Source: Fusobacterium sp.
Lineage (GTDB): Bacteria; Cyanobacteriota; Vampirovibrionia; Gastranaerophilales; Gastranaerophilaceae
Assembly (NCBI GenBank): GCA_023662905.1
Contig: JAMPIJ010000002.1
Coordinates: 123,104-187,103, forward strand
DNA: 64,000 nt
Reading direction: 5' to 3'
A model generated the notes under the pieces. It was not told the DNA's origin, ran no database searches, and saw nothing but the letters and a program-made list of their open reading frames with translations. Shown here one piece after another: positions 33,018 to 41,324 of the stretch. A program made the position numbers and the translations under genes. Every line of letters starts with the position of its first letter. Position 1 is the stretch's first letter.

Positions 33018-34667
33018 TTATTTTTTCTTTTTAGATTTACCTTTTGCGTTTTTGTCTTTATCATCAGCGTCAACGGTTTCAGCTTTAGGCGGATAATCAG
33101 GGTCGTTAGTGATGATGAAGTCGTAGTATTTTGCTTCTGCGACCGCTGCGTCTTCGCCGTTGGTGTTATTCATTTCCATATTTTTAAGCTGGAGTTTGCT
33201 GTTTGGAAGAGTGTTGTTGATATTTTTGTAGAAGTTGTTAATATCATCAATGCTTCCGCTTACGCCTGCGATAATAATTTTATCTTTGCTGTGGGTTTTG
33301 TAATATGTAATCCAGAGTTTTCTTGGAATTACTTCACCAATTGTTATGTAAGAAATCAATTTAGTTCTGTTGTTAGCAAGAACGTTTTTAATTTCTTCTT
33401 GCGGATTGAATTTTGTACTTGCTTCTGATGCGTTCAAATCTGTGATTTCTTTATCGAGTTCAGAGATTTGAGATTCGAGTGCTGTTATTTTGTCATTAAA
33501 CGGTTTGTTTAACGCAGGGAATAACAGGAAGAGCGGAACAAGTATTACTAATAGTACGCCTGCAACTGCTGCTGCGTAAATTTTTGCTCTGTTAGGTGTG
33601 ATTTCAAATATATGATCGCCGATGTTAAATCTAACGATTTCGTTGTCGTAGTTAACTTTCGGAGCAATTTTCAGAAAATCGAATTTTGCGATTATCGGAA
33701 GTTTGTTTCCTTGAAGCATACCGATTGTTTTGAGTGACGGTTTTAATTTATATTTAGGGTCAACAGTCGGTGCAAGCGGTAAGAATTCATCTTTTCTGTA
33801 TAAGTTATCGTCGATAAATACAACGTCTTGATATTGGAGTGAACCTGTAGAAGTTAGGGAAGTAGCAAGTTCTTCAGCACTTACCTGATCGGTTTCAGAA
33901 ACTACAACGAGTGAGCTTGCAGGGAAGCCGAGGAGGGTCAATTCAGCGGTAGAAGCGATGACGTTATAGATATCATCTGATCTTTCGTCCATAAGCTGCA
34001 TATCTTCTTGAACGAAGTCGATAATTTTATCACCCATCATTGAGAAGATAGCATATCCGCCATCGTTAACTATCATCAAGTTCCAGCTTTTATCAGGTTG
34101 AAGTTGGTTTTCGATAAGATTTGTTCTTGCAAGACCGTTGAGAATAGTTGTATAAGATGTTTCGATATCAACTATTTTTAGTCCTACTTCTTTGAACGAT
34201 TCTATAATTTTAGAAATTATGTTATCTTGCAACGCGCAGTAGAAGATGTTTCTCATGCCTGTATTTTTGCCGGTTTCAAAATCTTTCCAGTCAAAAACAG
34301 GTGTGTATCTTGAGTTGAAAATATAAGAGCCATCGATTTCAGCAAGAATTGATTGGCCTACTGCTACATCTTCAAGCATTGAAGGAAGTTCTCTGGTGCC
34401 TAACAATACTGTTGGCAGGTTAAGAACAACGTCACAAGTTGGTTTTATACCTAATTCAGTTAAAAGTTCGAGGAAATTTTCTCTGAACCTTTCTAAATCA
34501 GCTATTTCTTTTGTACTGTTATCATATTCTAAATGTTTACTCGCATATTTTGTAATATGTCCTGAGTTTTCATCTACTTGAAATACTTCCATACCCACGG
34601 ATTGAGTAACGGAAACGTAAACTTTTTCTTTTTTTCCTAAACTATTTACTAAACTGTTGATACTCAT
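33018..34667 (-). CDS. PilM-PilN fusion-like pilus protein
   Basis: 549 residues. Residues 1 to about 340 look like PilM: an actin-like ATPase fold with FYCALQDNII and LMIVNDGGYAIFSM segments. At about 364-386 there is a membrane helix (IYAAAVAGVLLVILVPLFLLFPAL), then a coiled coil and a PilN-like periplasmic domain (KLWITYYKTHSKDKIIIAGVSGSIDDI). In most bacteria PilM and PilN are separate proteins. The lysine-rich C-terminal end is unusual. Together with PilO it forms an inner-membrane platform. Confidence 0.72.
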   Translation of the reverse strand: MSINSLVNSLGKKEKVYVSVTQSVGMEVFQVDENSGHITKYASKHLEYDNSTKEIADLERFRENFLELLTELGIKPTCDVVLNLPTVLLGTRELPSMLEDVAVGQSILAEIDGSYIFNSRYTPVFDWKDFETGKNTGMRNIFYCALQDNIISKIIESFKEVGLKIVDIETSYTTILNGLARTNLIENQLQPDKSWNLMIVNDGGYAIFSMMGDKIIDFVQEDMQLMDERSDDIYNVIASTAELTLLGFPASSLVVVSETDQVSAEELATSLTSTGSLQYQDVVFIDDNLYRKDEFLPLAPTVDPKYKLKPSLKTIGMLQGNKLPIIAKFDFLKIAPKVNYDNEIVRFNIGDHIFEITPNRAKIYAAAVAGVLLVILVPLFLLFPALNKPFNDKITALESQISELDKEITDLNASEASTKFNPQEEIKNVLANNRTKLISYITIGEVIPRKLWITYYKTHSKDKIIIAGVSGSIDDINNFYKNINNTLPNSKLQLKNMEMNNTNGEDAAVAEAKYYDFIITNDPDYPPKAETVDADDKDKNAKGKSKKKK

Positions 34668-34840
34668 AATTTTGCTTCTCCACTATGATTGTAAAATAAA
34701 TTTTCGAAAAATCAAAGTTTATAATATAAATTTACATTGAATGGTGTAGTTTTTATAAAAGATATATAAACATATTGGTTTATTTATTGTTTTTGTAATA
34801 AAATGTTGAGTAATAATAGGAAAATAGGAGTATTTTTCCA

Positions 34841-35764
34841 ATGAAAGAACTTGTTGAAAAGATTAATATATTAAAAAAGGAAAAAAATGCGGTAATTCTG
34901 GCGCATTGCTATCAGAATATTGAAATTGATGAAGTTGCGGATTATGTTGGTGATTCTTTGTATTTAAGCCAGCAGGCGGCAAAGACTGACGCTGATATGA
35001 TAATTTTTGCGGGTGTTTATTTTATGGCTCAGACGGCTAAAATGCTTTCACCTGACAAAAAAGTTTTATTACCTAGAATGGAATCAGGCTGTTTAATGGC
35101 GGATATGGTTAATTTGCAACAGTTGCGTGAATTTAAGGCTAAACACCCTGATATTCCGACTGTTTGTTACATCAATTCTACTGCGGAAGTTAAGTCTGAA
35201 TGCGATATGTGCGTTACAAGTTCTAATGCGCTTCGCGTTGTCGAAAGTATGGGTGCTGAAAAAATCTTGTTCCTCCCTGATACATATTTGGGTAAATGGG
35301 TTGAATCTCAGCTTAACGGCGTTGAAGTTATTACATACCCTGGCTTCTGCCCTACGCATTTAAGAATTAAACCGGAAGATATTCTAGCTGCTAGAGAAAA
35401 ATATCCGAACGCTAAAATTCTTGCTCACCCTGAATGCCATCAGTCAGTGACGGCACTGGCTGATTACGTCGGAAGCACTACAGGAATTATGAACTACGCT
35501 ATGAGAAGCGACGCAAAAACATTCGTTATCGCAACCGAAAAAGGCGTTGTTGATAGATTGAAACGCGATTGCCCGCAAAAAGAATTTATCTTAATCAAAG
35601 ACAATATTATCTGTCCAAATATGAAGTGGCACACATTGGCTGATATTTATAACGCATTAATCAATGAAGAACACGAAATTACAGTTGATGAAGCAATCGC
35701 ATCAAAAGCGGTTAAATGCATTGACAGAATGCTTGAGGTTTCAAAACCATGTCAGAAGATATAA
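34841..35764 (+). CDS. nadA: Quinolinate synthase NadA
   Basis: 307 residues. It makes quinolinate from iminoaspartate and dihydroxyacetone phosphate in NAD synthesis, using an oxygen-sensitive 4Fe-4S cluster. ILAHCYQNIEIDEVADYVGDSL, ESGCLMADMV, CDMCVTSSNA and HPECHQSV give the cluster cysteines and the His residues. Ends with 16 bases of overlap with the rRNA methyltransferase gene. Confidence 0.95.
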   Translation: MKELVEKINILKKEKNAVILAHCYQNIEIDEVADYVGDSLYLSQQAAKTDADMIIFAGVYFMAQTAKMLSPDKKVLLPRMESGCLMADMVNLQQLREFKAKHPDIPTVCYINSTAEVKSECDMCVTSSNALRVVESMGAEKILFLPDTYLGKWVESQLNGVEVITYPGFCPTHLRIKPEDILAAREKYPNAKILAHPECHQSVTALADYVGSTTGIMNYAMRSDAKTFVIATEKGVVDRLKRDCPQKEFILIKDNIICPNMKWHTLADIYNALINEEHEITVDEAIASKAVKCIDRMLEVSKPCQKI

Positions 35765-36486
35765 TTTACGGTAAAAATTCGGTGATGGAAGCTCTGGTTT
35801 CCGAAAACAGAGAGATTAACAAAATTCTTATCTCTAAAACCATTCATACCGACACTAAAATTAATAAAATCAAGGAACTTGCACGCGAAAAAGGAATTAT
35901 TTTCCAATTTGTAGGCAAGGAAAAGTTCCAGCCATACGCTGAATTCAACCATCAGGGAATCATTGCGCTTGTTGCGCCGATTGAGTACATGGAACTCGAA
36001 GACTTCCTTGAAAAACCGCACACAAATTCCTCAGTCGTAATCCTTGACGGCGTGGAAGATGTTCATAACCTCGGCGCAATTATAAGAACTTGCGTCTGTG
36101 CAGGCGTTGAAGCCATAATAATTCCATCACGCCGCAATGTTCAGGTTAATTCCGTGGTAGAAAAAATCAGCGCCGGCGCGGTTAACCATATTCCAATCAT
36201 CAAGGTTAATAGCCTCGTTAACGCGGTTCAGAAAATGAAAGAATCAGACTGGTGGATAATTGCAACGGATGCTAGTGCGAAAGATAATTATTTTGATGTA
36301 GATTATAATAATATGAATTTTGCTATAATAATGGGTGCCGAACATGCCGGAGTTTCAAAATCCTTGTTGAAAGCTTCCGATTACGTGGTTAAAATCCCTA
36401 TGCTTAAAGATTTTAATTCCCTGAACGTTTCAAACGCGCTCAGCGCAATAATCTTTGAAACTGTTAGACAAAAGCTTAAAAAATAA
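35749..36486 (+). CDS. rlmB: RlmB/TrmH-family 2'-O-ribose methyltransferase
   Basis: 245 residues. SPOUT methyltransferase that methylates a ribose, in RlmB of G2251 in 23S rRNA. N-terminal substrate domain (IIYGKNSVMEALVSENREINKI), then motif 1 GVEDVHNLGAIIRTC, motif 2 MGAEHAGVS, motif 3 IPMLKDFNSLNVSNALS. Exact RNA target is not certain. Overlaps nadA by 16 bases; likely in one operon with nadA. Confidence 0.9.
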   Translation: MSEDIIYGKNSVMEALVSENREINKILISKTIHTDTKINKIKELAREKGIIFQFVGKEKFQPYAEFNHQGIIALVAPIEYMELEDFLEKPHTNSSVVILDGVEDVHNLGAIIRTCVCAGVEAIIIPSRRNVQVNSVVEKISAGAVNHIPIIKVNSLVNAVQKMKESDWWIIATDASAKDNYFDVDYNNMNFAIIMGAEHAGVSKSLLKASDYVVKIPMLKDFNSLNVSNALSAIIFETVRQKLKK

Positions 36487-36519
36487 TTACATTTATCTAC
36501 TAATAATACGGAGAGTACA

Positions 36520-37533
36520 ATGAAGAAAGAACTTGAAAAATTACCATTTATGACAGACGATATTTCTGACGAGAATGTTGATTTCAACAGTCTTGAACAG
36601 CAAGAGCTTGAACATGATGAAGAAGAAGTTCTTGAATGTCTGGAAGAGCCGAAAAGTGCCGAAAGTTTTGCCAGCGTAAACGCTGATGATAACGTTAAAA
36701 TTTATCTTCACCAGATTGGAAAAATTCCTTTGCTTTCTGCGGCAGATGAACTTAGACTTGCGCAAAAAATTCAGGAAAAAAACGATAAATTTTCTAAAAA
36801 TATGCTTGTTAACGCAAACTTACGCCTTGTTGTAAGTATCGCGAAAAAATACATAGGCCGCGGCCTTTCGTTCCTTGATTTGATTCAAGAGGGAAACGTG
36901 GGTTTGATGAAAGCCGCTGATAGATTTGATTACACGAAAGGTTATAAGTTCTCAACTTATGCAACTTGGTGGATTCAACAGGCAATCACACGCGCGATTG
37001 CGGATAAAGCTAGATTAATCAGACTTCCAATCCACATGATAGAATCTTTGAGTAGAATTAGACGTGTAACATTGGATTTGACAACAGAACTCGGACACAC
37101 TCCGACAAAACAAGAGATTGCACACCGCCTTGGTATGACAGAAAATAAACTTTCTGACATTATCAAATCAGCGCAAACAACAATCAGTATGGACACACCT
37201 GCGACTTCTTCAAAAGATGATAACGCAAAAATCGCGGATTTTATTGTTGATGAAGTTTCAGTTGCACCGGATAGTAAGGTTTCACAAGAAAACCTCTTTG
37301 TTGATATCAAAAGAATGCTGACAGTTTTAAGCCCTAAAGAACGTGATGTTTTGATTATGCGCTTCGGTATTGATAACAACGGAATCCACAAAACACTTGA
37401 TGAAATCGGAACACAATACGGTGTTTCACGCGAAAGAATCCGTCAAATTGAGAACCGCGCGATTGCAAAGTTGAAAAAATATTGCAAAAACAAAGAACTC
37501 ACACCGGATTTGAAAAACTATTTTGGAAGTTAA
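36520..37533 (+). CDS. rpoD: Primary-type RNA polymerase sigma factor (RpoD/SigA)
   Basis: 337 residues. Acidic N-terminus, then region 1.2 (NVKIYLHQIGKIPLLSAADELRLA), region 2 (NLRLVVSIAKKYIGRGLSFLDLIQEGNVGLMKAADRFDYTKGYKFSTYATWWIQQAI split across helices), region 3 and region 4 with RERIRQIENRAIAKLKK. The -10 recognition residues in FSTYATWWI are consistent with TATAAT. Short compared with long RpoD; could be a group 2 sigma, but it looks like the main sigma. Ribosome site GGAGAG. Confidence 0.9.
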   Translation: MKKELEKLPFMTDDISDENVDFNSLEQQELEHDEEEVLECLEEPKSAESFASVNADDNVKIYLHQIGKIPLLSAADELRLAQKIQEKNDKFSKNMLVNANLRLVVSIAKKYIGRGLSFLDLIQEGNVGLMKAADRFDYTKGYKFSTYATWWIQQAITRAIADKARLIRLPIHMIESLSRIRRVTLDLTTELGHTPTKQEIAHRLGMTENKLSDIIKSAQTTISMDTPATSSKDDNAKIADFIVDEVSVAPDSKVSQENLFVDIKRMLTVLSPKERDVLIMRFGIDNNGIHKTLDEIGTQYGVSRERIRQIENRAIAKLKKYCKNKELTPDLKNYFGS

Positions 37534-37537
37534 AATA

Positions 37538-37565
37538 AAAGGCGGGGTTTGAACCCCGCCTTTAT
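37538..37565 (+). terminator. Terminator after rpoD
   Basis: Perfect 12-bp stem AAAGGCGGGGTT/AACCCCGCCTTT, two-base loop, then a short T run. Between convergent genes, may act both ways. Confidence 0.88.
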
Positions 37566-37573
37566 TAGTAAAA

Positions 37574-37843
37574 CTAAGCGTTTTCTTCTTCTTGTTTGTT
37601 TAAGAGGCTTTGCAATTTTTCTTTAATCTCATCGCCTTTTTTCTGCAAGTCAGAAACTACGTCGTCTGCTTTTGCTTGAATTTCTTTTACTGTTTCGTCA
37701 GCTTTTTTTAATGCATCTACTGCGCCATCTTTTAACATTTGGCGAGTTTCTTCACCTGATTTTGGTGCTAGTAAAATACCTGCGATTGCGCCTACTGCAC
37801 CGCCGATTAAAAAGCCGCATAAAAATTTACTTGTTGTTGACAT
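37574..37843 (-). CDS. YtxH-domain protein
   Basis: 89 residues from the ATG at 37843 (after AGGAG). N-terminal Gly-rich hydrophobic segment FLIGGAVGAIAGILLAPKSGEETRQML, the hallmark of YtxH/general stress-type small membrane proteins, then a charged coiled coil (ETVKEIQAKADDVVSDLQKKGDEIKEKLQ). Similar to the protein at 38286. Last gene of the minus-strand cluster 38990-37574; function unknown. Confidence 0.8.
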   Translation of the reverse strand: MSTTSKFLCGFLIGGAVGAIAGILLAPKSGEETRQMLKDGAVDALKKADETVKEIQAKADDVVSDLQKKGDEIKEKLQSLLNKQEEENA

Positions 37844-37910
37844 GATAACTCCTTTTATTTTCATTAATAGTATATACGTGTTTTAGAAATTTTTTAATTG
37901 TTATAGACGG

Positions 37911-38267
37911 CTATCTTACGAAAATTTCTTTAACCCTTTGTACTACGTTAAAGAAGCCGGTTTTGATATTATTTTTAACGCGGTTTTTCTTTTCGTTGAT
38001 ACTTACGATAGCATTCTTAACTTTAGTTATTCCGTCTTCTGCTGACTGGGTGATTGATAGAATTGAGGTTAGGGTTTGTTTCAATTCTAAAATCGTAGGT
38101 TTTAATTCTTCGTTGAGAATTTTTGAGGTTTCGAGTAAGCTTTTTGACAGGATTGATAAGTCGATTATCAATTTAGTCAGGAAAACTCCGACTACGAAAA
38201 CTACGATTCCGACCGTCCATGACAGGAACGTTAAACTCTGATTTAAAGCGATTTGTGATGTATCCAT
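37911..38267 (-). CDS. DUF948-like membrane protein
   Basis: 118 residues. One N-terminal membrane helix (SWTVGIVVFVVGVFLTKLII) followed by a long amphipathic helix (LETSKILNEELKPTILELKQTLTSI). The layout resembles DUF948 proteins, which often pair with YtxH proteins as here. Function unknown. Confidence 0.65.
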   Translation of the reverse strand: MDTSQIALNQSLTFLSWTVGIVVFVVGVFLTKLIIDLSILSKSLLETSKILNEELKPTILELKQTLTSILSITQSAEDGITKVKNAIVSINEKKNRVKNNIKTGFFNVVQRVKEIFVR

Positions 38268-38285
38268 TCTCTCCTACCTTCTATA

Positions 38286-38594
38286 TTAACGTAAGCCGCC
38301 TTGTGCGCTTTCACGTTCTTTTGCTATGCGAAGCTTTCTTGATTTAATCATATCTGAAATATTTTTCAGCTGTCTTTCGACCTTGCATTTTACTAAATCA
38401 ACTGATTGCAAAGCTTGTTTTTTCGCTTCGTTTATTTCCGGAGAATGTTTTTCATAAAATTCTGTAGCTGCTTGTGCTAACTCTTTTCTAGTTTCTTCGC
38501 CTGGTTTTGGAGCAAAAAGGATTCCGGCAACAATACCGCCTACAACGCCCGCTAATAACCCCATCGGAAACGCTAGTGATTTATTTTCTGACAT
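38286..38594 (-). CDS. YtxH-domain protein
   Basis: 102 residues. FPMGLLAGVVGGIVAGILFAPKPGEETRKEL is the YtxH signature: a membrane segment followed by APKPGEE(T/L). Then a basic coiled tail. Precedes the DUF948-like gene by 18 bases in the same operon. Confidence 0.8.
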   Translation of the reverse strand: MSENKSLAFPMGLLAGVVGGIVAGILFAPKPGEETRKELAQAATEFYEKHSPEINEAKKQALQSVDLVKCKVERQLKNISDMIKSRKLRIAKERESAQGGLR

Positions 38595-38654
38595 AACCGC
38601 CCGCCTTTCATATTTATTATTAACTTTATCATATTTTTTCAGGTTTTACAAGCT

Positions 38655-38990
38655 TTACCAAAAAAGTTTTGCGATGTTGAAGCCTTTTTCAAAGTGTTCG
38701 TACTGTTTTTTGAACAGTTTGTGAATCAGGTAATACGCAACGTATTCGCCGAGGACGTTTCCTGACGCTTCAATTTTCTTCGCGAACTCTTCTTTCCACA
38801 TCTCGATGTACTGATGTGTGAGGGTAAAGATTTCCCGCGCTGCAGGTAGAGTTGATTTCAGCCATGCCTTTTTGGCCAGAACTTTTTTATTAAGTCTGTT
38901 CACGGCAAGGTTCAGGCCCACCACGCAGTAGAGAATTAGCCCGAGAATTATTATTTCTAGTATAAAGATAGTTATTAAAGTAGTATTCAT
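38655..38990 (-). CDS. Small membrane protein, first gene of YtxH cluster
   Basis: 111 residues. N-terminal membrane helix (TIFILEIIILGLILYCVVGL), then helical basic sequence with Trp and Phe (KKAWLKSTLPAAREIF). No recognised family. The four-gene cluster (this gene, YtxH, DUF948-like, YtxH) suggests a common envelope function. Confidence 0.55.
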   Translation of the reverse strand: MNTTLITIFILEIIILGLILYCVVGLNLAVNRLNKKVLAKKAWLKSTLPAAREIFTLTHQYIEMWKEEFAKKIEASGNVLGEYVAYYLIHKLFKKQYEHFEKGFNIAKLFW

Positions 38991-39083
38991 TTCTTTTCTT
39001 TTGTATTATATTATTATAAGCGTTCGAATAGAATACATCTGTTGGACGATATAATAGAATTATATTACAAAGAGGGAAAATAA

Positions 39084-39782
39084 ATGTTGTTAGGAGTAAA
39101 TATAGACCACGTTGCGACACTGAGAAACGCAAGAGGCGGGGCGGAACCTGATGTTTTGAAGGTTGCGTTGATTTGTGAGGAAAACGGCGCAACTTCGATT
39201 ACGGCACACTTGAGAGAGGATAGACGCCATATTAAGGACGCTGATATTTATTCACTGGCAAAGAATATTAAAACCCGTCTGAACCTTGAAATGGCGATGG
39301 CCGAAGATATTCAAAAGATTGCGTTAGAGGTTAAACCTCATTCAATCTGCCTTGTGCCTGAAAGACGTCAGGAAGTTACAACTGAGGGCGGGCTTGATGT
39401 TGCCGGAAATTTTGAGGCGGTAAGAGATTTTATTAAGCCGCTTTTGGATGCCGGAATTGTTGTAAGTTTGTTTATTGACCCTGAGGAAGCGCAGGTTAAA
39501 GCGTCTTTTGAAACGGGCGCGCAGTTTATCGAAATGCACACCGGAAGTTATTCAAACAATTGTTGCGAAGAAGAATTTTTGAAACTCAAAAACGCGGCAG
39601 AATACGCACAAAAATTGGGTTTACGCGTAAATGCAGGCCACGGGCTTAATTATGAAAATGTTCACAGAATGCACGAAATCGCAGGCCTTTATGAGTTGAA
39701 CATCGGACACAGTATCGTTTCGCGCGCGGTGTTTACCGGCATGGCGGAAGCGGTTAAAACAATGGCAGAGGCGGTGAAATAA
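39084..39782 (+). CDS. pdxJ: Pyridoxine 5'-phosphate synthase PdxJ
   Basis: 232 residues. Last ring-closing step of the DXP-dependent vitamin B6 pathway. The N-terminus LLGVNIDHVATLRNARGGAEPD, TAHLREDRRHI, LNLEMA, CLVPERRQEVTTEGGLD and GHGLNYENV are typical. TATAAT at 39050-39055 and a GAGGGA ribosome site lie upstream. Overlaps the next gene by one base (TAATG). Confidence 0.95.
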   Translation: MLLGVNIDHVATLRNARGGAEPDVLKVALICEENGATSITAHLREDRRHIKDADIYSLAKNIKTRLNLEMAMAEDIQKIALEVKPHSICLVPERRQEVTTEGGLDVAGNFEAVRDFIKPLLDAGIVVSLFIDPEEAQVKASFETGAQFIEMHTGSYSNNCCEEEFLKLKNAAEYAQKLGLRVNAGHGLNYENVHRMHEIAGLYELNIGHSIVSRAVFTGMAEAVKTMAEAVK

Positions 39783-40102
39783 TGGCGAAAAAAACTGAGC
39801 AAGAAATTATTGAAGAAATGCAGTTAGTTGTTGAGCAAATGCGGCTTGATGATATCGAGGACGATCCGTCAAGCGCGGAAGAGTGTTTCGATTGCGATTG
39901 CTGCGGACAAAATAAACCTTTTGCCGGCTCAATTGATTATAACGGTTACAGACTTTGTAACGACTGCGTTTTGTTGGCGGAAACGGGTTTTGCGCTTGGC
40001 AAAATTAAGAATACAGACGACTTGATACAATTTATTGAAGATAAAAACCTTGAACGCCTTTGCGACTTCATCAAACAGGAAGAAAAACGGGAAAATAATT
40101 AG
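39782..40102 (+). CDS. Small zinc-ribbon-like protein
   Basis: 106 residues. Acidic helical N-terminus (EQEIIEEMQLVVEQMRLDDIEDD), then two pairs of cysteines CDCDCCGQ and CNDC as in a zinc ribbon, and an acidic C-terminus. Overlaps pdxJ and rex by one base each. Function unknown. Confidence 0.65.
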   Translation: MAKKTEQEIIEEMQLVVEQMRLDDIEDDPSSAEECFDCDCCGQNKPFAGSIDYNGYRLCNDCVLLAETGFALGKIKNTDDLIQFIEDKNLERLCDFIKQEEKRENN

Positions 40103-40716
40103 TGAATGCCAAAATTTCTGACAAAGTAATCAACCGCTTGACGCTTTACCACTGCATTTTGCAGGAGTTTTTGGCACGCGGTGAAGAATTTATTTCAAGC
40201 AAACAGATTGCGAAACTCTTGCATATTGACGATTCTCAGGTGCGCAAAGACATTTCTGTGCTGAACAATTCTGGCAAATGCCGTGTGGGATATATTGTGA
40301 AAGAATTGAAATCCTGTATTGAAAAGACGTTAGGGTTCAAAAAACAAAAAAACGCGTGCATAATCGGCGCGGGAAATCTGGGTTCTGCGCTTGCGAAATA
40401 CGACAGTTTTGCGAATTACGGCCTGAACATTGTTGCACTTGTGGATACTGATAAAAAGAAGATTTCCGGCATGGTGAACGGGAAAAGGATTTATGATTTG
40501 TCAGATTTTGGCCAGATGTGCGCAGAACACGGAATTGATATCGCGATTTTGACGGTTCCGAAAGAGTTTACACAAAGCACGGCGGACATTGTTGTTGCGT
40601 CGGGCGTGAAATATATCTGGAACTTCGCGCCCGTGGTGCTGAATGTTCCCGACGACGTTCAGGTCTGGAACGAAAATTTGGTAGGAAACTTCCTACAGTT
40701 TACGTATAGTATTTAG
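40102..40716 (+). CDS. rex: Redox-sensing transcriptional repressor Rex
   Basis: 204 residues starting at a GTG that overlaps the preceding gene. N-terminal winged helix (SKQIAKLLHIDDSQVRKDISVL) and a Rossmann domain with GAGNLGSALAKY, VALVDTD, and a C-terminal swapped helix (NLVGNFLQFTYSI). Rex senses the NADH/NAD+ ratio and controls fermentation genes in anaerobes; the KOR operon at 51.8-54.5 kb and other genes could be targets, but I did not identify a convincing Rex site. Confidence 0.92.
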   Translation: MNAKISDKVINRLTLYHCILQEFLARGEEFISSKQIAKLLHIDDSQVRKDISVLNNSGKCRVGYIVKELKSCIEKTLGFKKQKNACIIGAGNLGSALAKYDSFANYGLNIVALVDTDKKKISGMVNGKRIYDLSDFGQMCAEHGIDIAILTVPKEFTQSTADIVVASGVKYIWNFAPVVLNVPDDVQVWNENLVGNFLQFTYSI

Positions 40717-40940
40717 TCTTCAAAAAATTCTTTAAGTTGAGTTTTGAATAAAACGCAAAATTTGCATAGTAATGTCATTGAAAATAATACTTTGGCATTT
40801 TCAATTTTACGTATGTAATCCCTAGAAACGCTTACAGCCTCGGCAAGCTCTTTTTGCGTTAAGCCTTTTGCTTTGCGAAATTTTCTAAGGTTTTTGCCAA
40901 TTAGTTCTAGTTTTGGTTTGTATTTTTCTATGTCTTTCAT
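40713..40940 (-). CDS. XRE-family HTH protein
   Basis: 75 residues. Cro/C1-type HTH: NLRKFRKAKGLTQKELAEAVSVSRDYIRKIENAKVLFSM. Overlaps the rex 3' end by four bases (convergent). A candidate operator is upstream at 40964-40979. Confidence 0.82.
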   Translation of the reverse strand: MKDIEKYKPKLELIGKNLRKFRKAKGLTQKELAEAVSVSRDYIRKIENAKVLFSMTLLCKFCVLFKTQLKEFFED

Positions 40941-40963
40941 AATATGTGTTGTGTAGTTTTATT

Positions 40964-40979
40964 AAGCAATGTGTTGCTT
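40964..40979. promoter_or_regulatory. Candidate operator palindrome
   Basis: AAGCAA-TGTG-TTGCTT inverted repeat 24 bases upstream of the HTH start codon, between two divergent small HTH genes. Confidence 0.4.
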
Positions 40980-41065
40980 TTAAATTAATAATATAGCTCT
41001 ATAGTTATTATGTTACTAAATTATTAAAAATATGTCAATATAGTTAATTAATAGGAGATATAATT

Positions 41066-41275
41066 ATGGGTGTTAGAGAAGATATTAAAGCTATATTGGC
41101 ACTAGAAAATAAAACACTTGCTGATGTTGCAAAGGAAATGACAAGAATTACAGGCAAAAATTATTCAGGGCCAAACCTTTCACAGAAAATGTCACGTAAA
41201 ACATTAAAATATGAAGAAGCGCGATTAATCGGCAAAATTGTGGGATATAACTTATGTTTTTGTAAAGAAAAATAA
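41066..41275 (+). CDS. Small HTH-like protein
   Basis: 69 residues. Starts MGVREDIKAILALENKTLADV; resembles a small Cro-like fold (phosphotransferase LLM-type) but the HTH is weak. Ribosome site AGGAGAT. Divergent from the HTH gene at 40713. Confidence 0.6.
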   Translation: MGVREDIKAILALENKTLADVAKEMTRITGKNYSGPNLSQKMSRKTLKYEEARLIGKIVGYNLCFCKEK

Positions 41276-41292
41276 TATACTTTTTTAATTAA

Positions 41293-41320
41293 AAAAACCG
41301 CCTTTTGTGAGGCGGTTTTT
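41293..41320. terminator. Bidirectional terminator
   Basis: Stem AAAAACCGCC/GGCGGTTTTT with an eight-base loop, between the convergent small HTH gene and gyrA. Confidence 0.87.
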
Positions 41321-41324
41321 AGTT

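Noticed and set aside
40102-40716. Rex binding sites upstream of korD or other redox genes
   Set aside because: No convincing TTGTTAANNNNTTAACAA-type palindrome was found by eye in the gaps.
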